Source of the DNA: Neurospora tetraspora | Lineage: Eukaryota; Ascomycota; Sordariomycetes; Sordariales; Sordariaceae | NCBI RefSeq assembly: GCF_033439725.1 | Contig: NW_026944388.1 | Coordinates: 1-64,000, forward strand | Length of the DNA: 64,000 bases | Direction: 5' to 3' | In this document: positions 22,681 through 34,749 of the stretch, piece after piece | Position numbering within the stretch: position 1 is the stretch's first letter | Layout of the letters: every line of letters starts with the position of its first letter | Translations under genes and position numbers: made by a program | Notes under the pieces: generated by a model | Database searches by the model: none | What the model was told of the DNA's origin: nothing | What the model saw: only the letters and a program-made list of their open reading frames with translations

Positions 22681-22922
22681 TGTCACAGGGCTAGATCACA
22701 TGCCCTGTGCCAATTGTACCATGGCTACCATTAACTAGTGTACCGCACTGCTGCATGATAGAGCTATGGCACTGGGCAGCCTTGGCAGCGGTCACGGGGT
22801 AGATCCACAGGTGGATCTTACTTATACCCTATATCTACCCTAACTGCGCATACTTTTCTTACTTTCCTCGTACAATAACAAAGATTATACCTTTTACCTA
22901 ACGGTGCCCTCGCCCCGTAATA
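22681..22922 (+). repeat. 5' LTR of Gypsy B, almost free of RIP
   Basis: Starts TGTCACAGGGCTAGATCACA and ends CCCCGTAATA. It keeps many CA and TG dinucleotides over its first ~220 bp. The partner at 46134-46375 has the same length but is strongly C-to-T/G-to-A changed. Left flank is CGATC. Confidence 0.93.
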
Positions 22923-23039
22923 GTTTATTATACTTATATATCAGCGTTGCGCGTACTTATTTATTATAGATATCGCAACGAACGTTTTTCTTAACGATTT
23001 ACTAGTAATCAAGTTTTCGGATCGTTCTTCACGTTTTCG

Positions 23040-24150
23040 CCCTTTGTAGAACGGAGAATTAATTTAGCGACAATTTTTATCCGTTTGGTATTTTCAATTA
23101 TGAACGGAATTCTACGACTATTATAATTATAGTTTAGCGTTAAACAACGTCCCTAATTAAAGGTACATTTATTTTACTTACTTTAAGGACGATAACGATA
23201 CCGAATCGGTAGTTATTAATTATTATAATAATAATACCGATACTAAGTCTATAATTGTTAATTATCCTCCTAACTTCTTAAGCGAAGTTATTTCTAGTTT
23301 AATCTTTAATATAGCCGATGATTACCCTATTCCTTAGGAGCTAAATTCCTACGATGCTTACGTCCTTCGTCTTTTTAATTACTATTATTAGGGCTCCGAG
23401 TTTTATAGCCCCAATTTTATTCCTTAGGGAGATAAATTTATTTTGTATATTGACCGTTATAGAATAGGCAATTCTATAAGGGTTTTCTTATTTAAATAGA
23501 AGATTATCGATTAATTTAGGGATTTTATTAATCATTAGACTAATTCTTTAGTTAGTAATAATTTTTAGGGCTAGCTTATATTTTTATATTACATTGCTTA
23601 CAATTACGAGGATGCTACCTTCGAGAAGAAATTCCTTAACCCTAGTTCTTTTAGTAATAATAATTAGGGTGGCTTTAATAACGCAAATAATTCCTCTTCT
23701 TCGTTTAAGCTCGTTTCGTAGGGCGGCGATATTATAGATTTAGATTAATTGGAGGTCGTTATATGCCGTATTATACCCTAGGATCTTTGGAAGTGCTGTT
23801 AAATTAATAGCGAATGTAAGAGATATAGTAAGAAGGGTTATAAATAGAAGAAGTATTAGAGCTTCGTCGATTTGGGTAACGGTAAAGGATTTATTGCGTG
23901 TATTAGGATTTAAAACCGCCCTAATAACGGTAATAATAATATATTTAAGGATAAGAAACCCGGTTAGAACGGTTATAATAATAGGAGTGATAATATTAAT
24001 GCGGTTAATGTTGGTAATAAGGCCGCCCCCGAAATTAACGATACCGGTACGGGAAATACAGTACTTCCGTTGTAAATCGTTAGTGGAGGCTACTACTAGA
24101 AGAAAAGGGAAAGGAAAAGGAATTGGAGGGATATTTATTAAAATTAGAGC
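23040..24150 (+). pseudogene. Gypsy B gag remnant
   Basis: Capsid-like frame with Asn/Asp/Ser-rich stretches, ending in a basic region that includes NSECKRYSKKGYK near 23810-23850 and Lys/Arg-rich sequence to about 24150. It lies between the 5' LTR and the protease. Broken fossil. Confidence 0.65.
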
Positions 24151-24209
24151 GTAGAGAATTAAATTAAAAGGAATCTTTATTAATTAGCTTAATTATAATT
24201 AGATTTGAG

Positions 24210-24560
24210 AAATTTATTTTTCTTTTCAGTTACTTTCTTTATAGTAAGCGTAAAGTGTATTATTTCATATTAATCAATAGCGGTTGTATAGGTAAAGTAT
24301 TTATTAATATAAATTTCGTTAAACGAAATAATTTATTAGTATAGAAATTTGAGCGGCTAATATTATTAAGGTTGGCGGACGGTAATATTAATATTAATAT
24401 TATTGAATATATACGGTTAATAATGAGGATTGGCGTTTATAACGAGGAAATTGATATATTGATATTTATATTATTATTAGATAATTTAATTATCTTGGGG
24501 CTCTTTTGGTTATAATAGTATAATTTATTAATGGATTGGAAGAAGGGAGAGTTTAAATTC
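24210..24560 (+). pseudogene. Gypsy B protease remnant
   Basis: Reads FILINSGCIGKVFININFV near 24247-24310 (retropepsin DSGA/T block), then LADGN, then LGLFWL near 24495-24515 (family ILGLPWL) and DWKKGEF. Typical gypsy retropepsin with the right spacing. Broken fossil. Confidence 0.85.
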
Positions 24561-24949
24561 AATAGGAAATAATGTACTAAGTGCCTTCCTAAGGATATAC
24601 CCGACTTCTAGATTTGGATACCTAAGGTCCTATATAAGGAGGCTGTGAAGGTCGTTAGGGAGGAAACCGTTAAGGAGGAGATTAGTAAGGAGGGAGAGAT
24701 AGGATTAAAATCGATAGTGGCGTTGCTTTTTTTAAATAATGGACCGGGTTTTGAGAGTATACTAGCGGTGCTAGAGCCCGAGGTAAGGTTATTATTAGAG
24801 TTAGATTTGGTTCGTTGATTAATATTAGAAATAAGTTCAGTACGTTCCTAGCAATTTTTAGTATTGTCTTAGATTAGACGTAGGATTTAATATAGAAGGG
24901 TTCGGTTATAGGAGAGAATTACTAAGAGGGTAGGTATAAATTTTAAGTG

Positions 24950-25398
24950 GTTTTAGCCTACTAATTTATTGGAAGCAAATTAGGTGATAATATTATTTAA
25001 TAATTTAATCTCATTTTAGGCGGCCGAGCCTAGGATTAAATTAGTATTTTATAGGATAGTTAGCGGGTAGTAAGGACGAAATATTTAGGCTTAATTATTA
25101 CGTTAGGCCGTATTGAGATGGATATAGATAAAGTTAAGGCGGTGATTATATAGGAGGTTTTAGAATTAAAGAAGGCGCTATAGTCCTTTTTAGGCTTCGC
25201 TAATTTCTATTGTTTATTTTTTAAGAATTTTTCGGGAATGGTTAAGTTTTTCTATGAGTTTACTTAGAAGATAGCTGATTGATATTGGAATATAGAGTAT
25301 TAGAAGGTATTTGACGATTTTAAAACCGTATTTACGATAGTTTTAATTTTGAAAATTTATAATTGGGATAAAAGGATAGTGGTCGAGACGAATATATT
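24950..25398 (+). pseudogene. Gypsy B RT end and RNase H start
   Basis: Motifs RIEMDIDKVKAVI (about 25112-25150), SFLGFANFY (about 25185-25212) and the RNase H start VVETN near 25380-25394 mark the connection region of gypsy RT/RNase H. The frame ends where Gypsy C is inserted, within the RNase H start. Confidence 0.88.
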
Positions 25399-25756
25399 TG
25401 TTATAGGATATTCCAGGCAGGTACCTAAATACCCCACTCTATCTTGGCACACGCTCTGTTGAGCGTGGGACTGCTCTATCGAGCAGGACATATCATATAA
25501 GAGTATTCTCCCTATCAACCTCCGTCAAAATTAATTATATTATTAATTTATATTATATTAACCTAACGTCTATCTTACTCACACTCTATAAAATCGTATA
25601 CGAAGTTCCAAATTAAGGCTCTCGACAATACTTATTTTCAACTTCCTTTAACAACACTATTATTAACCGTTATATACTATTATTCTATCCAATAACTAAT
25701 TACTTATTCTATTATTCTATATTAATATTACTTATAAAATATCGCTTCGCGTAATA
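25399..25756 (+). repeat. 5' LTR of Gypsy C
   Basis: Starts TGTTATAGGATATTCC, ends CGCTTCGCGTAATA. About the first 150 bp keep CA/TG-rich, GC-balanced sequence; the rest is as mutated as the 3' copy. Confidence 0.93.
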
Positions 25757-27803
25757 AATAGTACCTACAATTTAATTTTAAACCGACTTTATGATTCTTT
25801 TATATCCCTTTTCGTCTCTTCCTTTCGTAAAGGGGGAAATTCTATCTTCGTTTCGTTAGTCTCAATGATAATTTATTAGACTTATAACCACTTATTTAAC
25901 TTGCCCTTTCAAATTAAGTACTTACCTATCCCGTTCAATTTTAAACCCACTTTCTTTATAATTCTTTTATTATCCCCTCAAGTTTTAAAGCTAACCTTTA
26001 CGATATTAAACAATAATACTACTCCTTAAACAACTTTTAGCCTTTAGGACGATTATCTAATATATAAAGTACATTAAATTTTTAAATTTATAGTAATCTA
26101 ATCCCAACTTTACTACGAAAAATGTATCACCCTTCCGGCCGCCGAACTTTTTATTAAAACTGCTAAGCTTCGCCTCAATATAAAAATTAGCCAAATCGAA
26201 ATTCAAGAAGATTGGGCTAGCGAAATAAATAATAATATATATAATAAAAGTTGGATCGTCGATATTAATACGGCCGATAGAGAAATCCAATAGATTCTAT
26301 GTAAATATTGTAATTTTTTCGCTAAATACCCCCTTAAAGGACGTTAAATTTAGCCTTTCCCTAAGGAAAGAGACGGCGCTTCCGCCTAATCCAAGAAAAA
26401 GTATTAATAATAGTATATAATTGAACTAAAAGCTAACAATAATAAAGCTATTTAATATAACATTAACAACGATACTACTAAAATAGCTACTAATATACTA
26501 ATTCCCCCTAATACTAATAGTTCTGTCGCTTCCAATTCTCAATCTTCGTTTAATAACTTTTCCGATACTATTAGAATAGTCGACACGCTACGTCTCGTAG
26601 ATCCTATTCACATCCCTATTCTTCTTTCTTTACCGCCAATTCTAATAGAACAATTTTCTTACCCCGATCAATCCCTTCGTCCGCTCTCGCCTATTGAGTC
26701 CGTTATTTCCTATATTAATTTAATTATTAAAATCGCTACCAATCTTGCCCAATAATTTATAACCAATCCTACCACCAAATACTTCGCCAATATAGTATAA
26801 ACGGAAACTCTAATTAAATTTATTTAAAAGTAGTAATAAGAACGAACTTTCGAATAGCCTAAATTAACTATAGTTAATAAATTCCCAATCTATTTCATTA
26901 ATCCGGTCTAAAATACCTTATACTTTACCCAAAACAATGTAAAGCCCGGTTTTAATTTACCCGCTCCGGCCGCCGCTCAATATAATCCTACTCAATAATC
27001 CGATAATTTTATTATTAATCGGCTTTAATGTACCGTAAGCTTTATTACTATTATTAGTAATACTATTATAATTAGCGCTAAGGATCCGCGTAATACCGCT
27101 AACTTTACTAATTATATAAAAACCTTCGGATTAATTACATTAACCGTCTACCCCTATTCAATGATATTTATTAGTAACCCACTTATTTCTGTTATAATAT
27201 ATTACCTCCGTTAACCGGCCGTTATATTTCTACTTATACTATAATAATAATTCCCGAAGAATTTGCCGAATGGGAAAGAGCCCCTGTTAACGAGGAAGAA
27301 ATTAAATATTAGCTCCGTTAAGTCGAATAGCGAGCCCGTTTAATTAAGTAAGTTTGTTAAGTTCGTTAAATTTAAAATTAGAGTATACTTCTTTCGGTCT
27401 AACTAACTCCCGTTCAAATTCCTCCCATTCAAATTCCTTTATTATATTCAACCTTTTGCTAAAGTAATTAATCTATAAATATTCAATAACCTTTAGTACG
27501 CTTCGTTAATGCTTCTTCTAATACTTCCTAATAGTCGGCTAAAATTAATAATAATAATATTATAACGGATAATACTACCCTCCGCGAAATATTCGAAGAT
27601 TTATATAATCGCTTTAAGGAACTTAAATTTTATAATAATATTATTCTTAACGAAAGATCTACTACGCCGATTAGCACTTTTAATAATAAATTTATTTAAT
27701 AAAAGCTCTTTAACGTCGGTATATTCTTCCTTAACGCCCCTAATAGTAAGAAAAAATAAGGAGTCTATATTAATAATAAAATTAACGTTTATACCGATTA
27801 TCA
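25757..27803 (+). pseudogene. Gypsy C gag, N-terminal part
   Basis: Long plus-strand coding-like tract. Clear stretches include AAELFIKTAKLRLNIKISQI (about 26125-26200) and a Pro/Ser-rich region around 26500-26700. It precedes the retroposon at 27820. No strong capsid motif was recognised; assignment rests on position between LTR and protease. Broken fossil. Confidence 0.6.
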
Positions 27804-27811
27804 CCTATTTA

Positions 27812-27814
<3 letters not shown>

Positions 27815-27842
<28 letters not shown>
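27815..27842. repeat. AT dinucleotide repeat, retroposon tail
   Basis: About 14 AT units directly after the left target duplication. They form the 3' tail of the minus-strand retroposon. Confidence 0.9.
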
Positions 27843-27846
<4 letters not shown>

Positions 27847-28628
27847 TCATTACGCTAAACTATACTATAGTTTTACTTAGTGGGTATGCGGTACTGCTTC
27901 CTTTTTTAATATAGAGGAAAAACCGTATAACGGATGAAAACCCCCAACTACCCTATTTCCAACCCTAACCCTAGCCCCCGCCTCGCGCCCGGAGGAGATT
28001 TTGGTTGCTTCGTTATTTATCGTCTTTTCTTATCGTTATCTTTCGTCCCAATAGACTTCGTTACTTCTAATTAGTCAATTCCAAAACCCCGCCCCCCTTA
28101 CCCGGCGCTTCGGTACCGCATTTTCGTCGGGTGGTTTTTTATCTTATTTTTAAGGTATAGGGGTAAAGGGGAGGGGTTTTACTCGTTAGAATTCTTCGCC
28201 GATTAGCCTCTATTAATTATTTATATATATACGCTTATGTAGGCCGGGATTAGTAAAAGATATTATAATTAGCTAATTATTATAGTGGTTGTACGGGTTC
28301 TAGATTCTGATACCGAGCTAGTACCGTAGCTCCGGAATGGATTTTGGAGGTGGGGTTCTAATTCCAAAACCCTATTAGCTAGAACGAAAAGAGAAGCCGT
28401 TTCTTCGAATAAAAATAAATTTTACACGTACCTAATCACGTATTACTAGGGTTTTGGACCAGAGCGGGCCCTCCATATTTTTAACGCTTATTTTAGGGAG
28501 GAAAGCGGGGAAGAAATTTTATCCGAAAAATCGGATGAAAGAGAGGGGAGCGGGATTCGAACCCACGACCTTTCGGATAAAACCGAAGGTGAACCAAACT
28601 CAGATCTTCCCAACTGAGCTATCCCCCC
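27820..28628 (-). mobile_element. tRNA-headed SINE-like retroposon (about 809 bp)
   Basis: On the minus strand it starts exactly at base 1 of a tRNA-like domain (28628) and ends in an AT dinucleotide tail (27815-27842). It is flanked by a 14-16 bp target duplication, TATTTATTAATATA (left within 27804-27819, right within 28627-28642). tRNA head, simple-repeat tail and long target duplication define a SINE moved by a LINE. The last ~90 bases resemble the end of LINE2. Length is large for a SINE, so it may be composite. RIP is milder here than in surrounding Gypsy C. An inverted repeat (ATCCGAAAAATCGGAT, 28520-28535) follows the head. Confidence 0.75.
28542..28628 (-). tRNA. tRNA-like domain with intact A and B boxes (retroposon head)
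   Basis: The acceptor stem GGGGGGA/TCCCCTC pairs fully with one G-U. Positions 8-9 read TA. The A box TAGCTCAGTTGG and B box GGTTCGAATCC match the Pol III consensus. The variable loop is AGGTC, the T-loop TTCGAAT. The A-to-B distance is 46 bases, about 14 more than a class I tRNA, with the surplus between D arm and anticodon arm. The anticodon stem TTCGG/CCGAA encloses only six bases, so no anticodon can be assigned. It is best read as the Pol III promoter of the retroposon, not a working tRNA. Confidence 0.7.
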
Positions 28629-28642
28629 TATTTATTAATATA

Positions 28643-30575
28643 ATTAATAACGCTTCGCTTATTTATATTAAACGTTGCGAAATTATAATTAATAATTTTT
28701 AATAATTATTACGAGGTATTATATTCTCCTAGTAAATTAATACCCTATTTTACACCGAATGTAACAACTTTTACGGCAAATTTAGCTATATTACTAACGC
28801 TCTATATTATATTTTCGGTATTAAATCTATAAAGTGTAAAAATAGTTCGAAATAAATAAGTTTACCATCGAAATATATAAGAAAAATAATTGGGCTTTAT
28901 ATAATCTTTTTACGGAATTATTTAAATATATTCGTCTATAGGGTAATAATACCGATTTCTAACTTTGCACCCGTTTTTAGAATAATTTATATTATAAATT
29001 AGAGTTTCATTACGCTAAATCTAATCTTAATTACTTTATCGGTTAATATATTAATAATAGTAAAGAAAAAGTTTTATTTATTTGTAGTAAACTTTTAGAT
29101 CTTTCTAAATGTCTACGTTCAATTTATGTCGCTACTAATAACGCTAATAATATAATAGAAAATAACGCTATAATAGCCGTTTATTCTAATTTTTAGGGAA
29201 ATAAGGACGGTAGTAAACCTTTCTTTAAAAAAGACTTATAGCCCAATAATAATAATTTTACCGAAAAGGGTACTACGAAGTTTTATTTCAATAGCGGAGG
29301 ATTTAAGAAATTCAGTAATAGATTTAATAAATACGATAGTAACCGTTCGGATAATAAGAATAGTCGTTATTGTTATGGGAGTAAAAAGTTCGACAAGCGT
29401 TGCTTTTTTAGGGATGGTCGTTATATTTACGTTAATTCTACGACCGTTTTTATAAATAATTCTAACGCTAATAATAAAGTTTACTATTTATAGAACGAAA
29501 ATTACTACTTTACAAGGAACTTCGAAGAAGAGGCAATTGAATTTAGTATAAATACTTCCGCTATTAAGTATAATAATAAATCTTCTATTTATTTTACTAA
29601 TTCTTTAATTCCCCTTAATATTATATCTTCTAATATTCTATAAATTTCCATTCTACCGACTTCGTCTTTATTAATTCCGGCTATTGTTATTAATACTATT
29701 CCTGTTAAAAGTACCGACCTTGACGACTACGTTATACCCTTATCGTTAAGTTTGTTATCTAATTCTAATTTTATAATGATTCTTAAACGTTTAGAATTAC
29801 TTTAAACGTTTAATAGGTCGTTTAATCCTTTATTTAAAAATCGAATAATAATTACCGAGAATTTTCGGGCTATGCTAGATCGGGTTAGTAAAGTAAAAGA
29901 AGTGGATATTATATTAAGATTATTAATATTAGCTAACGGATAAAAGTTTAAATTATTAGAGGTATAGTATAAAAGTTAATGTCATTTATGTGCTTTTATG
30001 GAAGGGTAAATAATCGAAGCTATCTTAGATATCGTTTTACGAAACGGAAAATTAAATTTAAGGAAAATTATTTCCTACTTGCAAGTAAATATTAAATCGA
30101 ACCCTAATACTCCCGCCGTTACTATATATTTTAATTCCAGTTATTTATTAACTATAGTAAGCCGTATATTTATCGAAAAGTTTTCACCCAATATTCGGTA
30201 TTTATTAGTCCTGCCGAGGGTTATAAAGGGAATTAATTCGAAAACGGTTATTAATACTATCGCCGAATTTAACTTCTATATAAAAAGAAAAGTAAATAGC
30301 GTTATAATTAATAATTATTTCTAAATATCCGCTTTAATTATTAAAGAACTTGGCCCGAATATATTATTAGGAACTAATTTCCTTTGCTACTATAGTATAA
30401 AAATAGATTTTACTACCGCTCTTTACTCTTTTAAATTTATTTTTAATATAAAAGTATAAGGAGACGTCTTTTCTAAAAAAGAAGAAGCCGGAAAAAATAC
30501 GTTAATTGCTAAAATATTCGCTAAAAGAGATACTATTCTTATAGTTCATTAATTAAATACTTTCTAAGTGCGCTA
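28643..30575 (+). pseudogene. Gypsy C gag C-terminus (zinc knuckle) and protease
   Basis: Asn/Ser/Lys-rich gag tail with a decayed zinc knuckle (YCYGSKKFDKRCFF near 29368-29410). Then a retropepsin: VTIYFNSSYLLTIVSRIFIE near 30118-30180 and LGPNILLGTNFL near 30350-30385 (family LGxNILLGxDFL). The frame runs up to the LINE2 insertion. Broken fossil. Confidence 0.82.
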
Positions 30576-31058
30576 TAGCGCCCAATTTAATAATGGTCTT
30601 ATTTACGCTGACTGTCTATCTAACTAATTGCCTATTTGGGTATGCGGTCTTTCGTCGGTTAAAGCCGGGAGGAAAAACCATATTTCCCGGGTAAAAACCC
30701 CCCGCGTCTTTATCGCTACTCGGTAGAGGCTACCGGCGATACATCTTTATATATACTATCGGTCGTAGTTGCCCTCACCGGTATATTACCCTATCGAAAA
30801 ACTATTACGTACTTTTATAAATTTACTTACCGTTGCCGCAAAGCTTAGGTAAATCTAAACTCCTATTTCCGTAGCGTTAATATATTATAAATTTCCAACC
30901 TACGTTTTATTTTATTTCAAGTAAAATTCCGGGTAGGTCCTACCCTCTTCCTTTACGGGTATAAAAAGGTAGCCTCCCCCCTAAATTTCCTCCTCCTTCC
31001 TTCTTTCTCCCTCTTACCGCAATTTTTACCCTCCCTTTACCCTACAATTGCTACTAAA

Positions 31059-32190
31059 ATAACTAAACCCATTAATACTAACGGCCCTAACGACGAGACC
31101 AATATTATTCCTAATACTATTAAAAATAAATTTAAACGCGAAGCTTCTAAATTTATTAAAAGTCCGCGCGGTCGTAATAAATGTCCTACTCCCGAAGCTT
31201 CCTCAGCTATTAATACCCTACGTAAAAAACCTATTATTAATAATAAATATAAAAAGCGGGCGGTACCTTACCTCCGCTATATCCAAACCCTCTAACGTAT
31301 TATCGAGGCCGCTCCCTCTATTTATCCTACTAAAGCTAAATATAAAGAATTTAAAAAGGAAATTATCGTTATTATTTATATAAATTACGTCCGTAAATTA
31401 TTATTTAATTATTTTCGCCTTTATTTTATTTCCGCCGCTAATTTCTTTTTAATTATTAAATTTAATGATATTTACGTTCACTATAAGGGTATAAATAAGA
31501 CGGAACGTAATATCCCCGAAAACCTTCAACACGGTACTTTCTTCTTTTATAAAGCCGCATTTAAATTATTAAATATTAAATCTACCGCCGATTAGGAAAT
31601 TACTATACATAAGGTTACCGGCCCGATAGGGGATTAGAAATTTAATTTCGCGGCTTAGAAATCCGCTTATAATAATCCCTTTACCAGTTCGGTAACTCTT
31701 ATTATTATCGTTATTATAACTTTAATTATTATTCCTACTACGGCCTCCGTTCTTATTATCTAATCCAAATTTAATAGTATTATTGGTTTGAATTTCGTTT
31801 CCGCCGTTCGCCCGGTTCTAGATACGGAGTTTGCCCTTATTTCAATAGGGATAAAAAAATATTACCAACTTTAAAAGTACAGTACGTAATTTTATTTTCG
31901 AATTTAGTCCGTTTTTAAATAGTAATTAACCCTTTTCTAAATTTAATAATTGGGAAATTGAATTTTAATTTTAAAGTTCCTTTATACTACCCCCGCGGCC
32001 GTAGTTACTTTACTTATAACTTTTAAAAATATTAGTAATATCGACCTTAAACCTAACTATTTTAATTAAAATACTTTCGATTTACCCTAGCGGCAACATA
32101 ATAGGATAAACCTTAATATTATTAAAAAGAAGAAGAGCGTAATAGGAAGGAGGGATATAAAGGATAGTAGATAGGATAATAATAATAATA
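31059..32190 (+). pseudogene. unrecognised plus-strand coding fossil inside LINE2 3' region
   Basis: From about 31059 a plus frame runs over 200 codons, its first stop only near 31294 and the next near 31595, all RIP-type. It begins ITKPINTNGPNDETN (ATA probably a mutated ATG) and includes KFIKSPRGRNKCPTPEASSA and NIPENLQHGTFFFYKAAF. It is basic at the start and carries a KKKK stretch near 32130. No family recognised. It lies antisense to LINE2, so it is either an insertion into the LINE 3' region or a captured gene. Confidence 0.5.
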
Positions 32191-32294
32191 AGTCTTAAGA
32201 ATTTAATTTTAGTCTAACGTTTTAATTATTTTATGTAATAATTCTAAAAAAATAGAAAGCTTCGCCCTTATTTCGTTTACACTACTCGTAAATT

Positions 32295-34480
32295 ATTAGT
32301 ATATATATTATTATTATTAATTTTATAACAATTTTTCTTCCTCCTTTTCTATTTTTAATTGGATTACCAACTAGTATTTTTTGAATTTACTTTATTAGAA
32401 TACTTGGCCGAAAATTTACTTTACGCCTTTTGCGGTATTGAGGAGGGCGTAGAGTTTTATTATATTAGACAGCTATTTAAATTATAATTTAAATTCCATC
32501 CTTTTAAAACAATTCACTACTAAATATGCGAAGGTTTCTTCGCTTACACTATATTAGTAATAAAGTATTATTATATTTAATACGCTACGTTCAAATAGGA
32601 AACATTATAGCCTAATCTTATTAGTACGGGCCTAAATTAGGAGGGAGTCCTTAATTTTAGGGAGGTAGTAGGGGGCGGGTTTATTATTATTATTAAATTA
32701 AGTATATTAATAAAGAGTATTACTATTAAAATTAATATAAAGCTTAATTATATTAAAGTTCTTACCCTATTTCCGTACCGCTATAGCGATTTTAGCCGAT
32801 TATTTAATAACTTAATCTTTCTATATAATTATTTCTAACTATTTCTCTCTCTCTCTAATTATAGGTTAGTTGCGTCCTTCTTCTTTAATAATAATATTAC
32901 TAATCGGTACTTATCTTTCCGCCTATTCCCTTTTAGCCTCTCTATTCGCTAGTTATATAACGGTTCATTTCCGCCGCTATTATATTAATAATCCAACTTA
33001 AACTATTACACTTCTTATAAATTCCTCTATTCTTACATTAATTAATCGTTCTTTAAAAGCCCTAACCCTTTTATTAAAATAGAAGTCGAGGGGGGGTAGA
33101 AAGGTCTTTATTTCTAAACTATAGATTATTATAACTTTATATATATTTGTAACAATACAGAAGTATTTCGTTTACGTAGTAAATACTCATTTAGTAAATC
33201 CCTTCGGTTTTTAGTATAATTCTATTAGGATATAGTAAGCCGAAGCGCCATAAATTATAGCGCTTTGGATTACTTTCGTATATATTTCCGAGGCGCGGAT
33301 TAGGCTATATCCTTATATTTTAATTACTAATTTAATTAGGGCAAAAGTTTATATATTTATTTTCTTTATTACTACGTATTTATAGGCCTTATAGAATAAT
33401 TTTCTATTTAAAATTATATTGAAGAACCGTACTAATTTAAAAAGTACTAGGGGGAAATCCTTTAGTATTATTATTTATTAATATAATTCTTACATTTTAA
33501 TAAAGTAGATAAATTTTGATTTATTTACTTTAAATTCTATCCCCCTCTCTTTTACTTATGTTTTGTATATCCATTATATTTCCGCTAATTTCGCGCTATT
33601 TTCTTCTAGTATCCGCAAAACTGTTAGGATATTAGTATTATTTATTAAGCCTACTATTTTAATTTTTAAGTTAAAACTTTATAAAATATAATAATAAAGA
33701 GGAGGAAGAGGATAGAGGAAAGTGGTAATCCTTACGGAACCCCCGCTAAGATATAAAAGTCCCGAGATTTTTTTCCCTTAAAGAAAAGCTAGCTTACTCC
33801 TTTATTTATTAATGCGTTTATCTATTAGAATAGTTAGAGGGGGAATCTCTTCTTATACAAGGTATGAAAGAATTACCTATAATTAACCTAATCGAACGCC
33901 CCTTTTAAATTTAGTAGTAGGAGCGAAATTACTACGCCCTATTTTTGTACTTCGTATATAACGTTAATAATTACCTTAATAGTAAATTTAATTAATTTAA
34001 AGTTCTTGATTAGTAAATAGACCGATTAGATTATAATTTCCGTTTTTCTTTTAATATATATTTTTACCCAATCCTTCCCGCTTTCGCTTTCCTATTCTCC
34101 CCGTAAGAAGCGTTTACTAGTATATATTACTATTCGTCCGCAATATAAACTATCTACTATTTAATACCGAAGCGTATTTGGGTTATACAACCTATAATTA
34201 TTTAAATTTCGTCTAAATTCTTATATTCCTACAATATCGTAGTATTCACGCTATTCGAATATAGTTGTATATCGGTTATAAGACTTGCTTATATTCTAGT
34301 AAAGGATCTTCAAATTTATAGTTTAAGTTCTAACTTGAGGGCCGACAATATTATTTAGCCTAAATCGGCCTAAGAGAGAGAGAGGGAAATTACCCTACCG
34401 GGCTCGGCTAAAAGGCGCCGCTACCTTACTTAGGCTATAATTATTTTCTACAAAATTTCAGTTCGTTCGTAATTAGATTT
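32295..34480 (-). pseudogene. LINE2 ORF2 remnant (RT and C-terminus)
   Basis: Aligns with LINE1: AATTAACCTAATYRAACGCC at 33875-33905 matches 12642-12664 (the GAFD region), and CCCTTTTATTAAAATAGAA at 33067-33086 matches 11826-11844. The C-terminal zinc-like block lies near 32560-32640. The endonuclease expected upstream is missing, and the RT is riddled with RIP-type stops. Confidence 0.8.
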
Positions 34481-34749
34481 ATATCCGACCTTCTTAATTT
34501 TATATCTTAAAAGTACATTCTTCGGCTTAAAGCGTCTCTTCTTAATAATAGCGGGTACGAAGGCGGGTATAATATTAGGTTCAGTAGGGGTAATAGGGAT
34601 AATAATAGAAGGAATAATAATAAAAGTAATAAAAAAGGGAGCGATACTAATAAAGTAAGGAGGAGGGGGGGCGGGGGGAAGAAGAGGTGGGCATTTAAAT
34701 TCGGGGGGGGGGGGAATATTAAATTCGGAAATTAATATAGTTCTAATTA

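Noticed and set aside
27955-27980. CCCTAACCCTAG, telomere-like
   Set aside because: Only two units, inside the body of a retroposon with no array; chance similarity.
28542-28628. Functional tRNA gene
   Set aside because: Six-base anticodon loop, about 14 extra bases and a position at the 5' edge of a retroposon with target duplications argue against a working tRNA.
28454-28702. 82-codon open frame with GAGFEPTTF
   Set aside because: It is the antisense reading of the tRNA-like domain, a well-known type of false protein.
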